Assembly (NCBI RefSeq): GCF_003236385.1
Contig: NZ_POUA01000015.1
Span: 1 to 45,584 of the forward strand
DNA length: 45,584 bases
Direction of reading: 5' to 3'
From: Spongiactinospora gelatinilytica
GTDB taxonomy: Bacteria; Actinomycetota; Actinomycetes; Streptosporangiales; Streptosporangiaceae
The notes beneath the pieces are model-generated. The model was given only the letters and a program-made list of their open reading frames with translations, ran no database searches and was not told the DNA's origin. Below are positions 15,796-23,555 of this stretch, one piece after another (the first letter of the stretch is position 1; each line of letters begins with the position of its first letter). The position numbers and the translations under genes are program-made.

Positions 15796-16140
15796 TCAGC
15801 CGGCATCGCCCATGCTGGCGGCTCGCCGGTTGAACACCAAGCCCCCTGAGCCGCTTCTTGCGATGAACCAGAAGTCCTCGGCGATCTCCTCCCGGGCGAC
15901 GGTCTCGATCTCGCTCCCCGCCGCCTCGAACTCCGCCTCCAGCCGGTCGAACTCCTCCGTGGCGGCCTGGGTCAGCCGGTACAGGGACGCCAGGTCCGAT
16001 GGCCGCTCGGACTCGATCCGTTCGCACAGCCGTACCAGGATCGCCCGGCCCTTGTCGAGGACGTGATCAGGGAAGTACACGTCCGCGTACAGTTCGCGCA
16101 GGAACGTGCGCCCCGCCGCCTGCCGGTTGGTGATCGCCAT
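15796..16140 (-). CDS. DUF5713-family protein
   Basis: A 114-residue acidic protein. FLRELYADVYFPDHVLDKG, ILVRLCERIESERP and LTQAATEEFDRLEAEFE match the pattern I know for DUF5713, a family of unknown function. The last 20 or so residues (after EDFWFIAR) do not look like the usual family ending and may reflect a frame change or divergence. The start is 8 bases after the stop of a small membrane protein gene on the same strand, so they are probably co-transcribed. Confidence 0.7.
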   Translation of the reverse strand: MAITNRQAAGRTFLRELYADVYFPDHVLDKGRAILVRLCERIESERPSDLASLYRLTQAATEEFDRLEAEFEAAGSEIETVAREEIAEDFWFIARSGSGGLVFNRRAASMGDAG

Positions 16141-16148
16141 GGTCGGGT

Positions 16149-16349
16149 TCAGTCCTTCCGCTGGTCGCCCGGGGTCCGGTCCTGGATCGAGAGGCTGAGG
16201 AACACGAAGGCGACGACGAAGACCACACCCGCCGTGGCGCCCCAGCGCCAGTCGCCCAGCCAGATCCAGGCGATGAGCATCGCGGCGACGGCGGCGAACA
16301 GGGCGATGGCGACGTTCTTCATCCATCCGGTGGGCTGACGGGTGCTCAT
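16149..16349 (-). CDS. Small two-helix membrane protein
   Basis: A 66-residue protein starting MSTRQPTGWMKNVA, with two hydrophobic segments (ALFAAVAAMLIAWIWLG and GATAGVVFVVAFVFLSLS) and a charged tail. The ATG at 16349 has AGGAG upstream at a proper distance, which argues against the longer frame. Not recognised as a named family. It precedes the DUF5713 gene by 8 bases, which suggests a shared mRNA. Confidence 0.65.
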   Translation of the reverse strand: MSTRQPTGWMKNVAIALFAAVAAMLIAWIWLGDWRWGATAGVVFVVAFVFLSLSIQDRTPGDQRKD

Positions 16350-16439
16350 CTCGCTCCTGTTCGCGGTGACGGGGGGCCGTGCGATGCCGACGATAGTTGT
16401 GAGTGGCCCGGAACGGGGGCGGCCGGGCAAGATCGAGAC

Positions 16440-16617
16440 ATGGTCTCTGTGGTACAGAATGTCGCGATCGACTGCTCGAACGCCTACGAATTAGCGCAAT
16501 TCTGGAGCGAGGTGACCGGCCTGCCCCGTGCATCCGGAGGACCGGCCGGGCGATGAGGAGACCCAGGTTCTGCTCCCGGAGGGGCCGATACCGCACTTCA
16601 ACCAGGTGCCCGACGAC
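16440..16617 (+). pseudogene. Glyoxalase/VOC-family N-terminal fragment, frameshifted
   Basis: From ATG 16440 the frame gives MVSVVQNVAIDCSNAYELAQ, then FWSEVTG, the opening of a VOC-family (glyoxalase-like) protein, but it stops at 16556. The next VOC segment (HPEDRPGDEETQVLLPEGP, then HFNQVP) is in another frame from 16528. The protein then runs into unrelated transporter sequence near 16617, so less than half of a normal roughly 115-residue protein remains. Confidence 0.6.
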
Positions 16618-16931
16618 CAGCGGGTGCGCGAGGCGTTCCGCGAGGCCGCCGACCCGGCGGGCGCGCTCGCCCCGCCCGGTGGCGGCGGCCTGCTCGGCAC
16701 CGACCACCTGGGCCGGGACGTGCCGGCCCGGGTGGTCCACGGGGCCCGGCACTCCGTCAGCATCGGCGTCGCGGTCACCGTCCTCGCCGTCTCCGGCGGC
16801 GTGCTGCTCGGCCTGGCCGCCGGGCTGTCGCCGAAGTGGCTGGACGAGGCCCTGGCCCGCGCCTTCGACGTGCTGTCCACCCTGCCGGAACCGCTGCTCG
16901 CCCCGCTCATCGTGGCGATCACCGGCCCCGG
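16618..16931 (+). pseudogene. DppC-like peptide ABC permease fragment
   Basis: In frame with the VOC remnant, about 105 residues match the start of a DppC/OppC inner-membrane permease. LLGTDHLGRDVPARVVHGAR is the classic segment before the first permease helices, followed by VAVTVLAVSGGVLLGLAAGL and FDVLSTLPEPLLAPLIVAI. The conserved EAA loop and all later helices are missing, because the sequence changes abruptly after GPG at about 16931. Confidence 0.7.
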
Positions 16932-16991
16932 CACCCCTACACGCGCGCCCTGGTCGCGTCGGTGCCGCGCGCGCCCGACGACTGGCTGTAG
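16932..16991 (+). pseudogene. C-terminal scrap of a DppD/DppF-type ATPase
   Basis: In a frame shifted from the permease piece, the DNA encodes HPYTRALVASVPRAPDDWL and a stop. HPYTRAL(L/V)ASVP is the C-terminal signature of oligopeptide ABC transporter ATPases. Nineteen residues remain. It lies exactly at the broken end of the permease fragment, so a deletion between dppC and a downstream ATPase gene is the simplest reading. Confidence 0.65.
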
Positions 16992-17105
16992 TCGCGTGGT
17001 ACCCCTGGCTGTACCCCCGGTCGGGGTGCTGGTGACAGCGACTTCGGAGGCCGCCGGTGATGTGCTGATCCGGCACGAATCAAGCGCCTCCGAGAGGAAA
17101 CAACG

Positions 17106-18011
17106 ATGGTCACCGACCGTCTGGCGGATGTCGATCGGCAGTCCGCCGGCGGGCTGACGGGGTTCATCCGCCGCCGCCCGCTGCTGTCCTTCTTCATCCT
17201 CGCCAACACGCTGAGCTGGCTCGCCTGGATTCCGTACATCCTCTCGGGGACCGGCCTCGGGGTCTGGGAGTGGAGCTTCCCCGCGGTGCTCGGGACGACG
17301 CAGATCCTCGGCATGCTCCCCGGGGCCTACCTCGGGCCGATCGTCTCGGCGTACCTGGTGACCAGGATCGCGGACGGGCGGCCCGGCGTGCGCCGCTGGA
17401 CCGCGCGCCTGTGGAAGTGGCGGGTGAGCTGGCGCTGGTACCTCGGGGTGCTGGTCGGCGTCCCGGGCGCACTGACCGTCACGTCCCTGGCGATCAGCGG
17501 GGGGCAGATCCAGGCCCCGCCGGCCCAGGTGCTGGTGCTCTACCTGCCGCTGATGCTGTTGCAGTTCATCACGACCGGTATCGCCGAGGAGCCGGGCTGG
17601 CGGGACTTCGCGCTGCCCCGCCTCCAGGCGAAGTACGGGCCGGTCGTGGCCACGCTGATCCTCGGGCCGCTGTGGGGCGTCTGGCACCTGCCGCTGTTCC
17701 TCAGCGAGTGGGGCGGCTGGCCGGACGTGCAGCCGCTGACGGTGGTGCAGTTCGTCGCCTCCTGCGTGACCCTCAGCATCGTGATGACCTGGGTGTTCAA
17801 CCGGACCGGCGAGAGCCTGCCGCTGGCCATCATCCTGCACATCGGCATCAACACCTTCTTCTCGCTGGCCTTCGAGTCGATGTTCCCGACCATCGGCTCG
17901 CACGCGGGCTCCATGCCCGTGCAACTGCTGGCCACCACCACCCTGGCGGTCGTCCTGCTCGTCGCCACCAGGGGGCGGCTCGGGTACCGGCCGCGGCTGG
18001 AAGCCGTATGA
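17106..18011 (+). CDS. CPBP-family intramembrane metalloprotease (CAAX protease-like)
   Basis: A 301-residue polytopic membrane protein with about eight hydrophobic segments. It has the family's active-site motifs: EEPGWRD (E161, E162, R166), the His in VWHLP (H194), and HIGIN (H245, N249). Members cleave within or near the membrane. Some act in protein prenyl processing, others in bacteriocin immunity or maturation, and the role here is not evident. The ATG follows GAGAGGAAA. It lies just past the transporter debris and converges on the MurG-like gene, 2 bases from its stop. Confidence 0.85.
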   Translation: MVTDRLADVDRQSAGGLTGFIRRRPLLSFFILANTLSWLAWIPYILSGTGLGVWEWSFPAVLGTTQILGMLPGAYLGPIVSAYLVTRIADGRPGVRRWTARLWKWRVSWRWYLGVLVGVPGALTVTSLAISGGQIQAPPAQVLVLYLPLMLLQFITTGIAEEPGWRDFALPRLQAKYGPVVATLILGPLWGVWHLPLFLSEWGGWPDVQPLTVVQFVASCVTLSIVMTWVFNRTGESLPLAIILHIGINTFFSLAFESMFPTIGSHAGSMPVQLLATTTLAVVLLVATRGRLGYRPRLEAV

Positions 18012-18013
18012 GG

Positions 18014-19183
18014 TCAGCCGGGCACCGGAGCCGGGGCGACCGACAGGATGACGTCCACCAGCCGGTCGGCCGCGTCGGGCTTGCCGTGCGCGCGGGCCTG
18101 GGCGGCCACCGCGGCCCGCCGGGCCGGGTCGGTCAGCAGCGGCTCGACCGCGTGGCGCAGGGTCTCCGGGGTGACCTCGCCGAGCAGGGCCATCGCCGCC
18201 CCCGCCTCATGGAGATGGCGGGCGTTGTGGGCCTGCTCGTTGCCCGCGGAGGTGGCCAGCGGGATGAAGACGGCGGGCTTGCCGAGCGCGGTCAGCTCGG
18301 CGAGCGTGCCCGCCCCCGAACGGGAGATCACGACGTCGGCCAGGGCGAGCACGTCGGGCAGCTCCGGGCCGATGAACCCGGTCAGGTGGTAGCGGCCGAC
18401 CAGCTCGGGGTGCATGGGCGGGAGCTGCTGGCGCAGCTCGTCGTACATGTCCCGGCCGCACTGGTGGATGACGTTGGCCCGGACCAGCAGCCACGGCAGC
18501 AGGTCGCGCACGACGTGGTTGACCTGCCTGGCCCCGAGCGAGCCGCCGGTGACGTAGACCGTGGGCAGCCGACGGTCGAAGCCGGGCAGCCGCAGGGCGT
18601 GGATCGCCCGGTCCGGGATGCCGCTGAGGAGCTCGGGCCGGATGGGGTTGCCGGTGACGACGGCGTTGCCCCGGGCCGCCTCGGGCAGCAGCGGTATCGT
18701 GGACTCGGAGGAGACCGCGATGCGGGTGGCCGAACCGGCCAGTTTGCGGTTGGCCAGCCCCAGCCGCACGGTCTGCTCGTGCAGCACGAGCGGCCGGCCG
18801 CACATGCGGGCGGCCAGCCCCGCGGGGACGGCGACGTAGCCGCCGGTGGCCAGGACGACGTCCGGCCGGAACCCGGACACGATCCGCCGGGCCTGCGCCA
18901 CCCCGAGCGGCACCCGGGCCATGTCCCGCAGGTTGGCCGGGGACAGCATCTTCAGGAAGTTGGCGGAGCGGCGGATCTTGCCGGTGGCGACCGTCGCGTA
19001 GGGGATGTTGTCGGCCGGCGCGACCCGCGACTCGATGCCGTTGCTCGTGCCGATCCACACGACCTCCAGCGCTCTGCTCTGCGCGGCGAGCCTGGCCCGG
19101 AGCGTGCGCACGGCGGTGAGGGCCGGGTAGGTGTGGCCGCCGGACCCGCCCCCGGTGACGATCAGGCGGAAGGATGTCGTCAT
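18014..19183 (-). CDS. murG: MurG-like UDP-GlcNAc: lipid I N-acetylglucosaminyltransferase
   Basis: A 389-residue GT28-family glycosyltransferase. The N-terminal GGGSGGHTYPAL (11-22) is the lipid I and membrane-side loop. HEQTVRLGLANR replaces the usual HEQNxxPGxxNR. TGGSLGARQVN and SRSGAGTLAELTALGKP are the conserved nucleotide-sugar-site motifs. MurG makes lipid II at the inner face of the membrane. The divergent neighbours are a D-Ala-D-Ala ligase and MurF, not the usual murD-ftsW-murC context, so this is probably a second copy or a specialised paralogue. Whether the genome has another murG cannot be seen. Confidence 0.85.
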   Translation of the reverse strand: MTTSFRLIVTGGGSGGHTYPALTAVRTLRARLAAQSRALEVVWIGTSNGIESRVAPADNIPYATVATGKIRRSANFLKMLSPANLRDMARVPLGVAQARRIVSGFRPDVVLATGGYVAVPAGLAARMCGRPLVLHEQTVRLGLANRKLAGSATRIAVSSESTIPLLPEAARGNAVVTGNPIRPELLSGIPDRAIHALRLPGFDRRLPTVYVTGGSLGARQVNHVVRDLLPWLLVRANVIHQCGRDMYDELRQQLPPMHPELVGRYHLTGFIGPELPDVLALADVVISRSGAGTLAELTALGKPAVFIPLATSAGNEQAHNARHLHEAGAAMALLGEVTPETLRHAVEPLLTDPARRAAVAAQARAHGKPDAADRLVDVILSVAPAPVPG

Positions 19184-19568
19184 GGGACGAGCCTAGCGGG
19201 ACCCCGTCCCCCCGATCGGTTCGTCCGGAACGCCGGAATCATCGGCACAGCGCGGTAAATGGACAAAAAGTGGACTGCTGAGTGGTAGGTCCCCCTCATG
19301 GTGACCGCCAGGGCCGTGGTCAGGTTCGTGACCAGCACGGATTACGCCCGAGGCCATGGAGTGCGTACGGTGTCCTTTCGTGACAGTTCAGGATTCGTTT
19401 GGCGTGACCTCATGACGCCCCGTCGCACCCCTGACACGTACGCACCGGTCAAGAACTGGGCAGGGAATGGCCTGGGATTTGATCAGGAGAAGGCCCGACA
19501 CTCAGGTGTTGCGCGTACCGATGTCCCCCATATGTCCCCTGTCCCCCTGCAAGGAAGGTCGATCGACC
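19184..19568. other. Long divergent intergenic region between murG-like and ddl genes
   Basis: A 385-bp stretch without a convincing gene. It must hold the promoters for both directions and perhaps a long leader for the ligase gene. The murG-proximal half contains the GTCCACT-type repeats described separately. A 92-codon frame at 19298 has no ribosome binding site or protein-like composition. Confidence 0.6.
19259..19291. promoter_or_regulatory. GTCCACT-type repeat element, copy 1
   Basis: On the minus strand this reads GACCTACCACTC, a 4-base spacer, then GTCCACTTTTTGTCCAT. The GTCCA core occurs twice, 11 bp apart, as one would expect for a protein binding one face of the helix. The same two modules recur, in swapped order, at 25669-25708. 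Confidence 0.4.
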
Positions 19569-20528
19569 GTGACTGAACGCCTGCGCGTGGCCGTGCTGGC
19601 GGGAGGGCCGTCAGCCGAGCACGAGGTGTCGCTGCAGTCGGCGCAGGCCGTGCTCGACGCTCTGCCCCAAGAGCTGTACGACCCTTTCCCCATCGTGATC
19701 GACCGGCAGGGCAGGTGGCCGGTGGAGCTACGTCGCGGCATGGCGGACGTGGTCTTCCCGGTGCTGCACGGGCCCTACGGCGAGGACGGCTCGGTACAGG
19801 GACATCTGGAGACGGTGGGCCTGCCGTACGTGGGCTGCGGCGTGCTGGCCTCGGCCGTGGCCATGGACAAGGTCGCGATGCGCCGCGCCTTCACCGCGGA
19901 GGGCATCCCGGTGACCCACGGCGTGTGGTTCACCGAGCGCGACTGGCGTACCACGACCGACGCCGCCGGGCTGGTCAAGCCGCTTGAGTACCCGCTGTTC
20001 GTCAAACCGGCCAACATGGGCTCCTCCATCGGGATCACCCGGGTCACCTCCTCCGACGATCTGACCGCGGCCGTCGAACTGGCCCTCACCTATGACAGGG
20101 TCGTCATCGTCGAGCAGGGCGTTACCGCCCGCGAGCTGAACTGCGGCGTGCTCGGCGGCTACGACGAGGCCGAGTTGTCGGTGGTGAGCGAGCTGCGCCC
20201 GCTCGCCGAAGGCTGGAACGACTACGAGGCCAAGTACCACGCCACCATCGACCCCGTGATCGTCCCGGCCGATCTGCCCGAGCGGGTCGCCGAGGAGGTG
20301 CGGGAACTGGCGCTGCGCGCCTTTCGCGCGGTCGGCGGCTACGGGCTGTCGCGGATCGACTTCCTCTACGAGGAGGACCGCGGGCGGATCAACGTGCTGG
20401 AGATCAACACCATGCCCGGGTTCACCCCGCGTTCGATCTACGCCAAGTTGTGGGCGGCGAGCGGGGTGCCCTACCCCGAGGTGCTGCACCGGCTGATCGA
20501 CCTGGCGCTCGCGAGGAGCCGTTCATGA
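19569..20528 (+). CDS. ddl: D-alanine--D-alanine ligase
   Basis: A 319-residue ATP-grasp ligase. It has the N-terminal GGPSAEHEVS (12-21), LHGPYGEDG (66-74), the ATP-site VKPANMGSSIG and the late EINTMPGFTP. The omega loop has DYEAKY (218-223). This Tyr-containing form is that of D-Ala-D-Ala enzymes, whereas VanA-type D-Ala-D-Lac ligases have a different loop. The GTG at 19569 follows AAGGAAGG by 10 bases. The gene overlaps murF by 4 bases, so dipeptide synthesis and its attachment are made as a pair. Length is slightly short but normal for actinomycetes. Confidence 0.88.
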   Translation: MTERLRVAVLAGGPSAEHEVSLQSAQAVLDALPQELYDPFPIVIDRQGRWPVELRRGMADVVFPVLHGPYGEDGSVQGHLETVGLPYVGCGVLASAVAMDKVAMRRAFTAEGIPVTHGVWFTERDWRTTTDAAGLVKPLEYPLFVKPANMGSSIGITRVTSSDDLTAAVELALTYDRVVIVEQGVTARELNCGVLGGYDEAELSVVSELRPLAEGWNDYEAKYHATIDPVIVPADLPERVAEEVRELALRAFRAVGGYGLSRIDFLYEEDRGRINVLEINTMPGFTPRSIYAKLWAASGVPYPEVLHRLIDLALARSRS

Positions 20529-21907
20529 TACCGATGCCGCTGAACGAGATCGCCTGGCTGCTGGACGCCGGCCTGCACGACGTGTCCGACCCCGAGGCGC
20601 TGGTGACCGCGCCCTCCGCGGTGGACTCCCGCGAGGTCGTGCCCGGCGGGCTGTTCGCCGCCACGGTCGGCGCCCGCGTGGACGGGCACGACTACGCCGC
20701 CGCCGCCATCCGCGACGGGGCCGTCGCGGTGCTGGCCTCCCGGCCGGTCGGCGTGCCCGCCCTGGTGGTCGGGAACGTCGAGGCGGCGCTCGGCGTACTG
20801 GCCAGGCACACGCTGGAGCGGATGGAACCGACCGTGGTCGGCATCACCGGTTCGATGGGCAAGACCACCACCAAGGACCTGCTGGCCCAGATACTCGAAC
20901 GGCACGCCCCCACGATCGCCACCGACCGGTCGTTCAACAACGAGCTGGGCCTGCCGCTCACCGTGCTGCGGGCCGACGCCACCACCCGGTACCTGGTGCT
21001 GGAGATGGGCGCGGGCGCGAAGGGCGATCTGCGGTATCTGACCAATATCGCGCCGCCGTCCGTGGGCGTGGTGCTCAACGTCGCCAACTTCCACATGACC
21101 ACCATGGGCGGCACCCTGGAGCACGTCGCCGAGGCCAAGAGCGAGCTGGTCCAGGCGCTGCCGCCGGACGGCCACGCGCTGATCAACGCCGACGACCCGT
21201 ACGTCGCCAGGATGGCCGGCCGGACCAAGGCCCACGTCATGACGTTCGGCAGGTCGGAGACGGCGCAGGTGCGGGCCGAGGACGTACGCCTGGGCGCGGG
21301 GGCGCGGCCCACGTTCGAGCTGGTCGCCCCCACCGGCCGGGCCAGGGTCACGCTGGACGTCATCGGCGAGCACCAGGTGAGCAACGCGCTGGCGGCCGCC
21401 GCCGCCGCGACCGCGCTGGGGGTCCCGATCGAGGAGATCGCCGCCGGGCTGAACGCGGCGCGACGCCGCTCCGGCGGCCGGCTGGAGATCGTCGAACGGC
21501 CGGACGGCGTCACCATCATCAACGACGCCTACAACGCCGGCCCGGAGTCCATGCGGGCGGCGCTGCACGCGCTGAAGGCGCTGGCCGGGTCCCGCCGTAC
21601 GGTCGCCGTGCTCGGCGCGATGGGCGGCATGCACCCGGAGGCCAGCCGGGAGCGGCATGTCCAGCTCGGCAAGCTGGTGGCCGACCTGGGCATCGACGTA
21701 CTCATCGCGGTCGGACCCGGGGATCCGGTCGCGATGGCGGGCGAGACGGAGTTCGCGAACGCGGGCGTGTCCGTCCACTTGGCCGAAGACGTCCCCGGAT
21801 CAGTCAGATTGGCCAAAGAACTTCTCGAACCGGGCGACGTGGTGCTCGTCAAGGCCAGCAATGCCTTCGGGTTGAGCGTCACGGCGCGCGAACTGGCCGG
21901 TACCTGA
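20525..21907 (+). CDS. murF: UDP-MurNAc-tripeptide--D-Ala-D-Ala ligase
   Basis: A 460-residue Mur ligase. GITGSMGKTTTKD (107-118) is the ATP-binding P-loop. RSFNNELGLPLTVL, the EMGAGAKGDL segment and INDAYNAGPESMRAAL are MurF-specific signatures. It joins the D-Ala-D-Ala made by the preceding enzyme to the UDP-MurNAc-tripeptide in the cytoplasm. Its ATG overlaps the ligase stop as ATGA. The housekeeping murF is normally between murE and mraY, so a second copy here suggests a dedicated or stress-related precursor route (inferred). Confidence 0.9.
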   Translation: MIPMPLNEIAWLLDAGLHDVSDPEALVTAPSAVDSREVVPGGLFAATVGARVDGHDYAAAAIRDGAVAVLASRPVGVPALVVGNVEAALGVLARHTLERMEPTVVGITGSMGKTTTKDLLAQILERHAPTIATDRSFNNELGLPLTVLRADATTRYLVLEMGAGAKGDLRYLTNIAPPSVGVVLNVANFHMTTMGGTLEHVAEAKSELVQALPPDGHALINADDPYVARMAGRTKAHVMTFGRSETAQVRAEDVRLGAGARPTFELVAPTGRARVTLDVIGEHQVSNALAAAAAATALGVPIEEIAAGLNAARRRSGGRLEIVERPDGVTIINDAYNAGPESMRAALHALKALAGSRRTVAVLGAMGGMHPEASRERHVQLGKLVADLGIDVLIAVGPGDPVAMAGETEFANAGVSVHLAEDVPGSVRLAKELLEPGDVVLVKASNAFGLSVTARELAGT

Positions 21908-21932
21908 CCGGCCCTACCATGATGGAGAGAGC

Positions 21933-22934
21933 GTGTCCGGTGATCAGATCGAGGCGGCCGTCTTCGATGCGATGCTGGAGGGGTGGGCGCGGCAGCAAGG
22001 CGGCACCGGGCGTTTCCAGGCGTCGACGATCGGCTTCCGGGAACAGGTGGTGCGCCGGTTCGCCCGGTTCATCGCCGCCTATCCCTGGCAGTGGTCGCCT
22101 GGGCACGTGGACAGGTGGATCACCCACCTGACCACGGAGCGGCGCAGGGCGCAGTCGACCGTGCGCGGCTACCAGGCCGCGCTCCGGCTCTTCTGCGACT
22201 ATGTCACCTCGCCGCAGCACGGCTGGGTGGCGGAGTGCGAGGCCCACTTCGGCGCGACTCCCGTGCAGGTCTGCCAGGACTGGAACACCGACGCGCATCT
22301 CGTCGGCTATCAGGGCGACCCCGGGCGCCGGCCGATGACCCGCAGGGAGGTCCAACTCCTCCTCGACCACGCCGACGAGCAGGTCGAGCAGTCCCTGCGT
22401 CAGGGACACAAGGGGGCGCTGGCCAGCTACCGGGACGCCACGGTCTTCAAGGTCATCTACGCGTGGGGGCTGCGTTGCTCGGAGGCGTCCGCGCTGGACG
22501 TCGCCGACTTCCAGCCCCATCCGGACGTCCCGCAGCTGGGTCGCTTCGGTTCACTGCGGGTGCGCACCGGCCGCCGGACCAAGAACGTCCCACAGCGGCG
22601 GACGGTCGTCAGCCTGATGCCGTGGGCGGTGGAGGCGGTCCAGGACTACCTGGCCAACGTCCGGCCCCGGTACCGCGGCGGCCACCTGCCGGCCATGTGG
22701 CCGACCGAGCGCGGCGGTCGGCTGCGCACCAGGGAGATCGAGGACCGCTTCGCCGGCTACCGGGACGCCCTCGGCCTGGACCGCGCGCTGACGCTGTACT
22801 GCGTGCGCACCGCCTACATGGCCCACCTGCTCGAGGACGGCACGGACCCGGCGTTCGTGCGCGAGCAGGTCGGGCACCGCTCGCGGCGACTACGTTCCGT
22901 GTCGGCGCCGCTTTCTATGATGGGGGCGCTGTGA
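21933..22934 (+). CDS. Degenerate tyrosine recombinase/integrase
   Basis: A 333-residue protein. An N-terminal SAM-like core-binding domain (about 15-90) has STVRGYQAALRLFCDYV. The catalytic domain has WGLRCSEASAL, where the first catalytic Arg should lie. The second motif, normally HxLRHSY, reads YCVRTAY: both His are gone and the Arg is kept. After VREQVGH the family ending with the catalytic Tyr is missing. The frame ends in RSVSAPLSMMGAL, probably after a frame change near 22885. Recombination activity is therefore doubtful. A small HTH gene overlaps its stop as GTGA, a pairing seen in actinomycete integrase modules. Confidence 0.7.
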   Translation: MSGDQIEAAVFDAMLEGWARQQGGTGRFQASTIGFREQVVRRFARFIAAYPWQWSPGHVDRWITHLTTERRRAQSTVRGYQAALRLFCDYVTSPQHGWVAECEAHFGATPVQVCQDWNTDAHLVGYQGDPGRRPMTRREVQLLLDHADEQVEQSLRQGHKGALASYRDATVFKVIYAWGLRCSEASALDVADFQPHPDVPQLGRFGSLRVRTGRRTKNVPQRRTVVSLMPWAVEAVQDYLANVRPRYRGGHLPAMWPTERGGRLRTREIEDRFAGYRDALGLDRALTLYCVRTAYMAHLLEDGTDPAFVREQVGHRSRRLRSVSAPLSMMGAL

Positions 22935-23260
22935 CGGCGAAGCTGGATTACCGATGGCACCTGCGCGCGGTGATGGCCGGCCGGGGGATGTACGCCACCA
23001 CCGACCTGCGCCCGCTGCTCGCCGAACGGGGTTTCAACCTGTCGCAGAGCCAGGTCTACCGCCTGGTCACCGAGCGGCCGGAACGGCTGAACCTGCGGGT
23101 GCTGATGGCCCTTCTGGACATCCTCGACTGCGCGATCGAGGACCTGATCGAGCCGGTCACGGACGGGGAGCAGCCGGACGAGCCGCTGACGCGGCGGCCG
23201 GCCGAGGCGGAGAGCAGGTTCCGCTCCCGCCCGACCCGGGCCCGGGTGCACCAAGAGTAG
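22931..23260 (+). CDS. HTH (XRE/Cro-like) regulator coupled to the recombinase
   Basis: A 109-residue protein starting MTAKLDYRWHLRAVMAGRGM. Residues 20-85 form a Cro/CI-type helix-turn-helix: LRPLLAERGFNLSQSQVYRL, then VLMALLDILDCAIEDLIEP. Its GTG overlaps the recombinase stop. Small HTH proteins of this exact form commonly follow integrase genes in actinomycetes and probably control excision or the element's genes. The tail is charged and low in structure. About 295 bases without a gene follow, containing a 14-bp palindrome. Confidence 0.8.
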   Translation: MTAKLDYRWHLRAVMAGRGMYATTDLRPLLAERGFNLSQSQVYRLVTERPERLNLRVLMALLDILDCAIEDLIEPVTDGEQPDEPLTRRPAEAESRFRSRPTRARVHQE

Positions 23261-23375
23261 CGACCCTTGCGATGCGCCGATGGTTAATGCGCACTAAATG
23301 ATCCGCGCGGCATATCCGCCGGACTGCATTCTGCCTGCTGATTCAGGCTAACCACATTTCGCGCTTTATGCGCTC

Positions 23376-23389
23376 TACAGCTAGCTGTA
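23376..23389. promoter_or_regulatory. Perfect 14-bp palindrome upstream of the NTPase gene
   Basis: TACAGCTAGCTGTA is a perfect inverted repeat inside a relatively AT-rich gap (23261-23555). It is a good operator candidate, either for the small HTH protein encoded just upstream or for another dimeric regulator. Confidence 0.45.
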
Positions 23390-23555
23390 CCTTCGGCCGG
23401 TAGTGAGGGGTATCGTCGCGACCTGTCATCGTTTCGTAGTTTCGTCACGGAACGGCGGAGCCCAACGGTGGTTCCATTCAGTAGTCGTACCGACGAGCTC
23501 ATGGGGGGCTCGCCAGGGATCCGACCCCGGCAGGCGCTCAAGGAGGATTACAGGT

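Noticed and set aside
16528..17157. A real 209-residue gene across the transporter debris
   Set aside because: Its parts match three unrelated families with abrupt changes, and its end overlaps the ribosome binding site and start of the CPBP gene.
19298..19576. A 92-codon gene in the murG-ddl gap
   Set aside because: No ribosome binding site, composition not protein-like, and it overlaps the ligase start.
19569..20528. A VanA-type D-Ala-D-Lac ligase (glycopeptide resistance)
   Set aside because: The omega loop reads DYEAKY, the D-Ala-D-Ala form, and no vanH or vanX gene is adjacent.
23403..23555. An N-terminal extension of the NTPase to 23403
   Set aside because: The ATG at 23556 has AAGGAGG at the right distance. 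The extension is Arg/Ser-rich and covers a gap with regulatory features.
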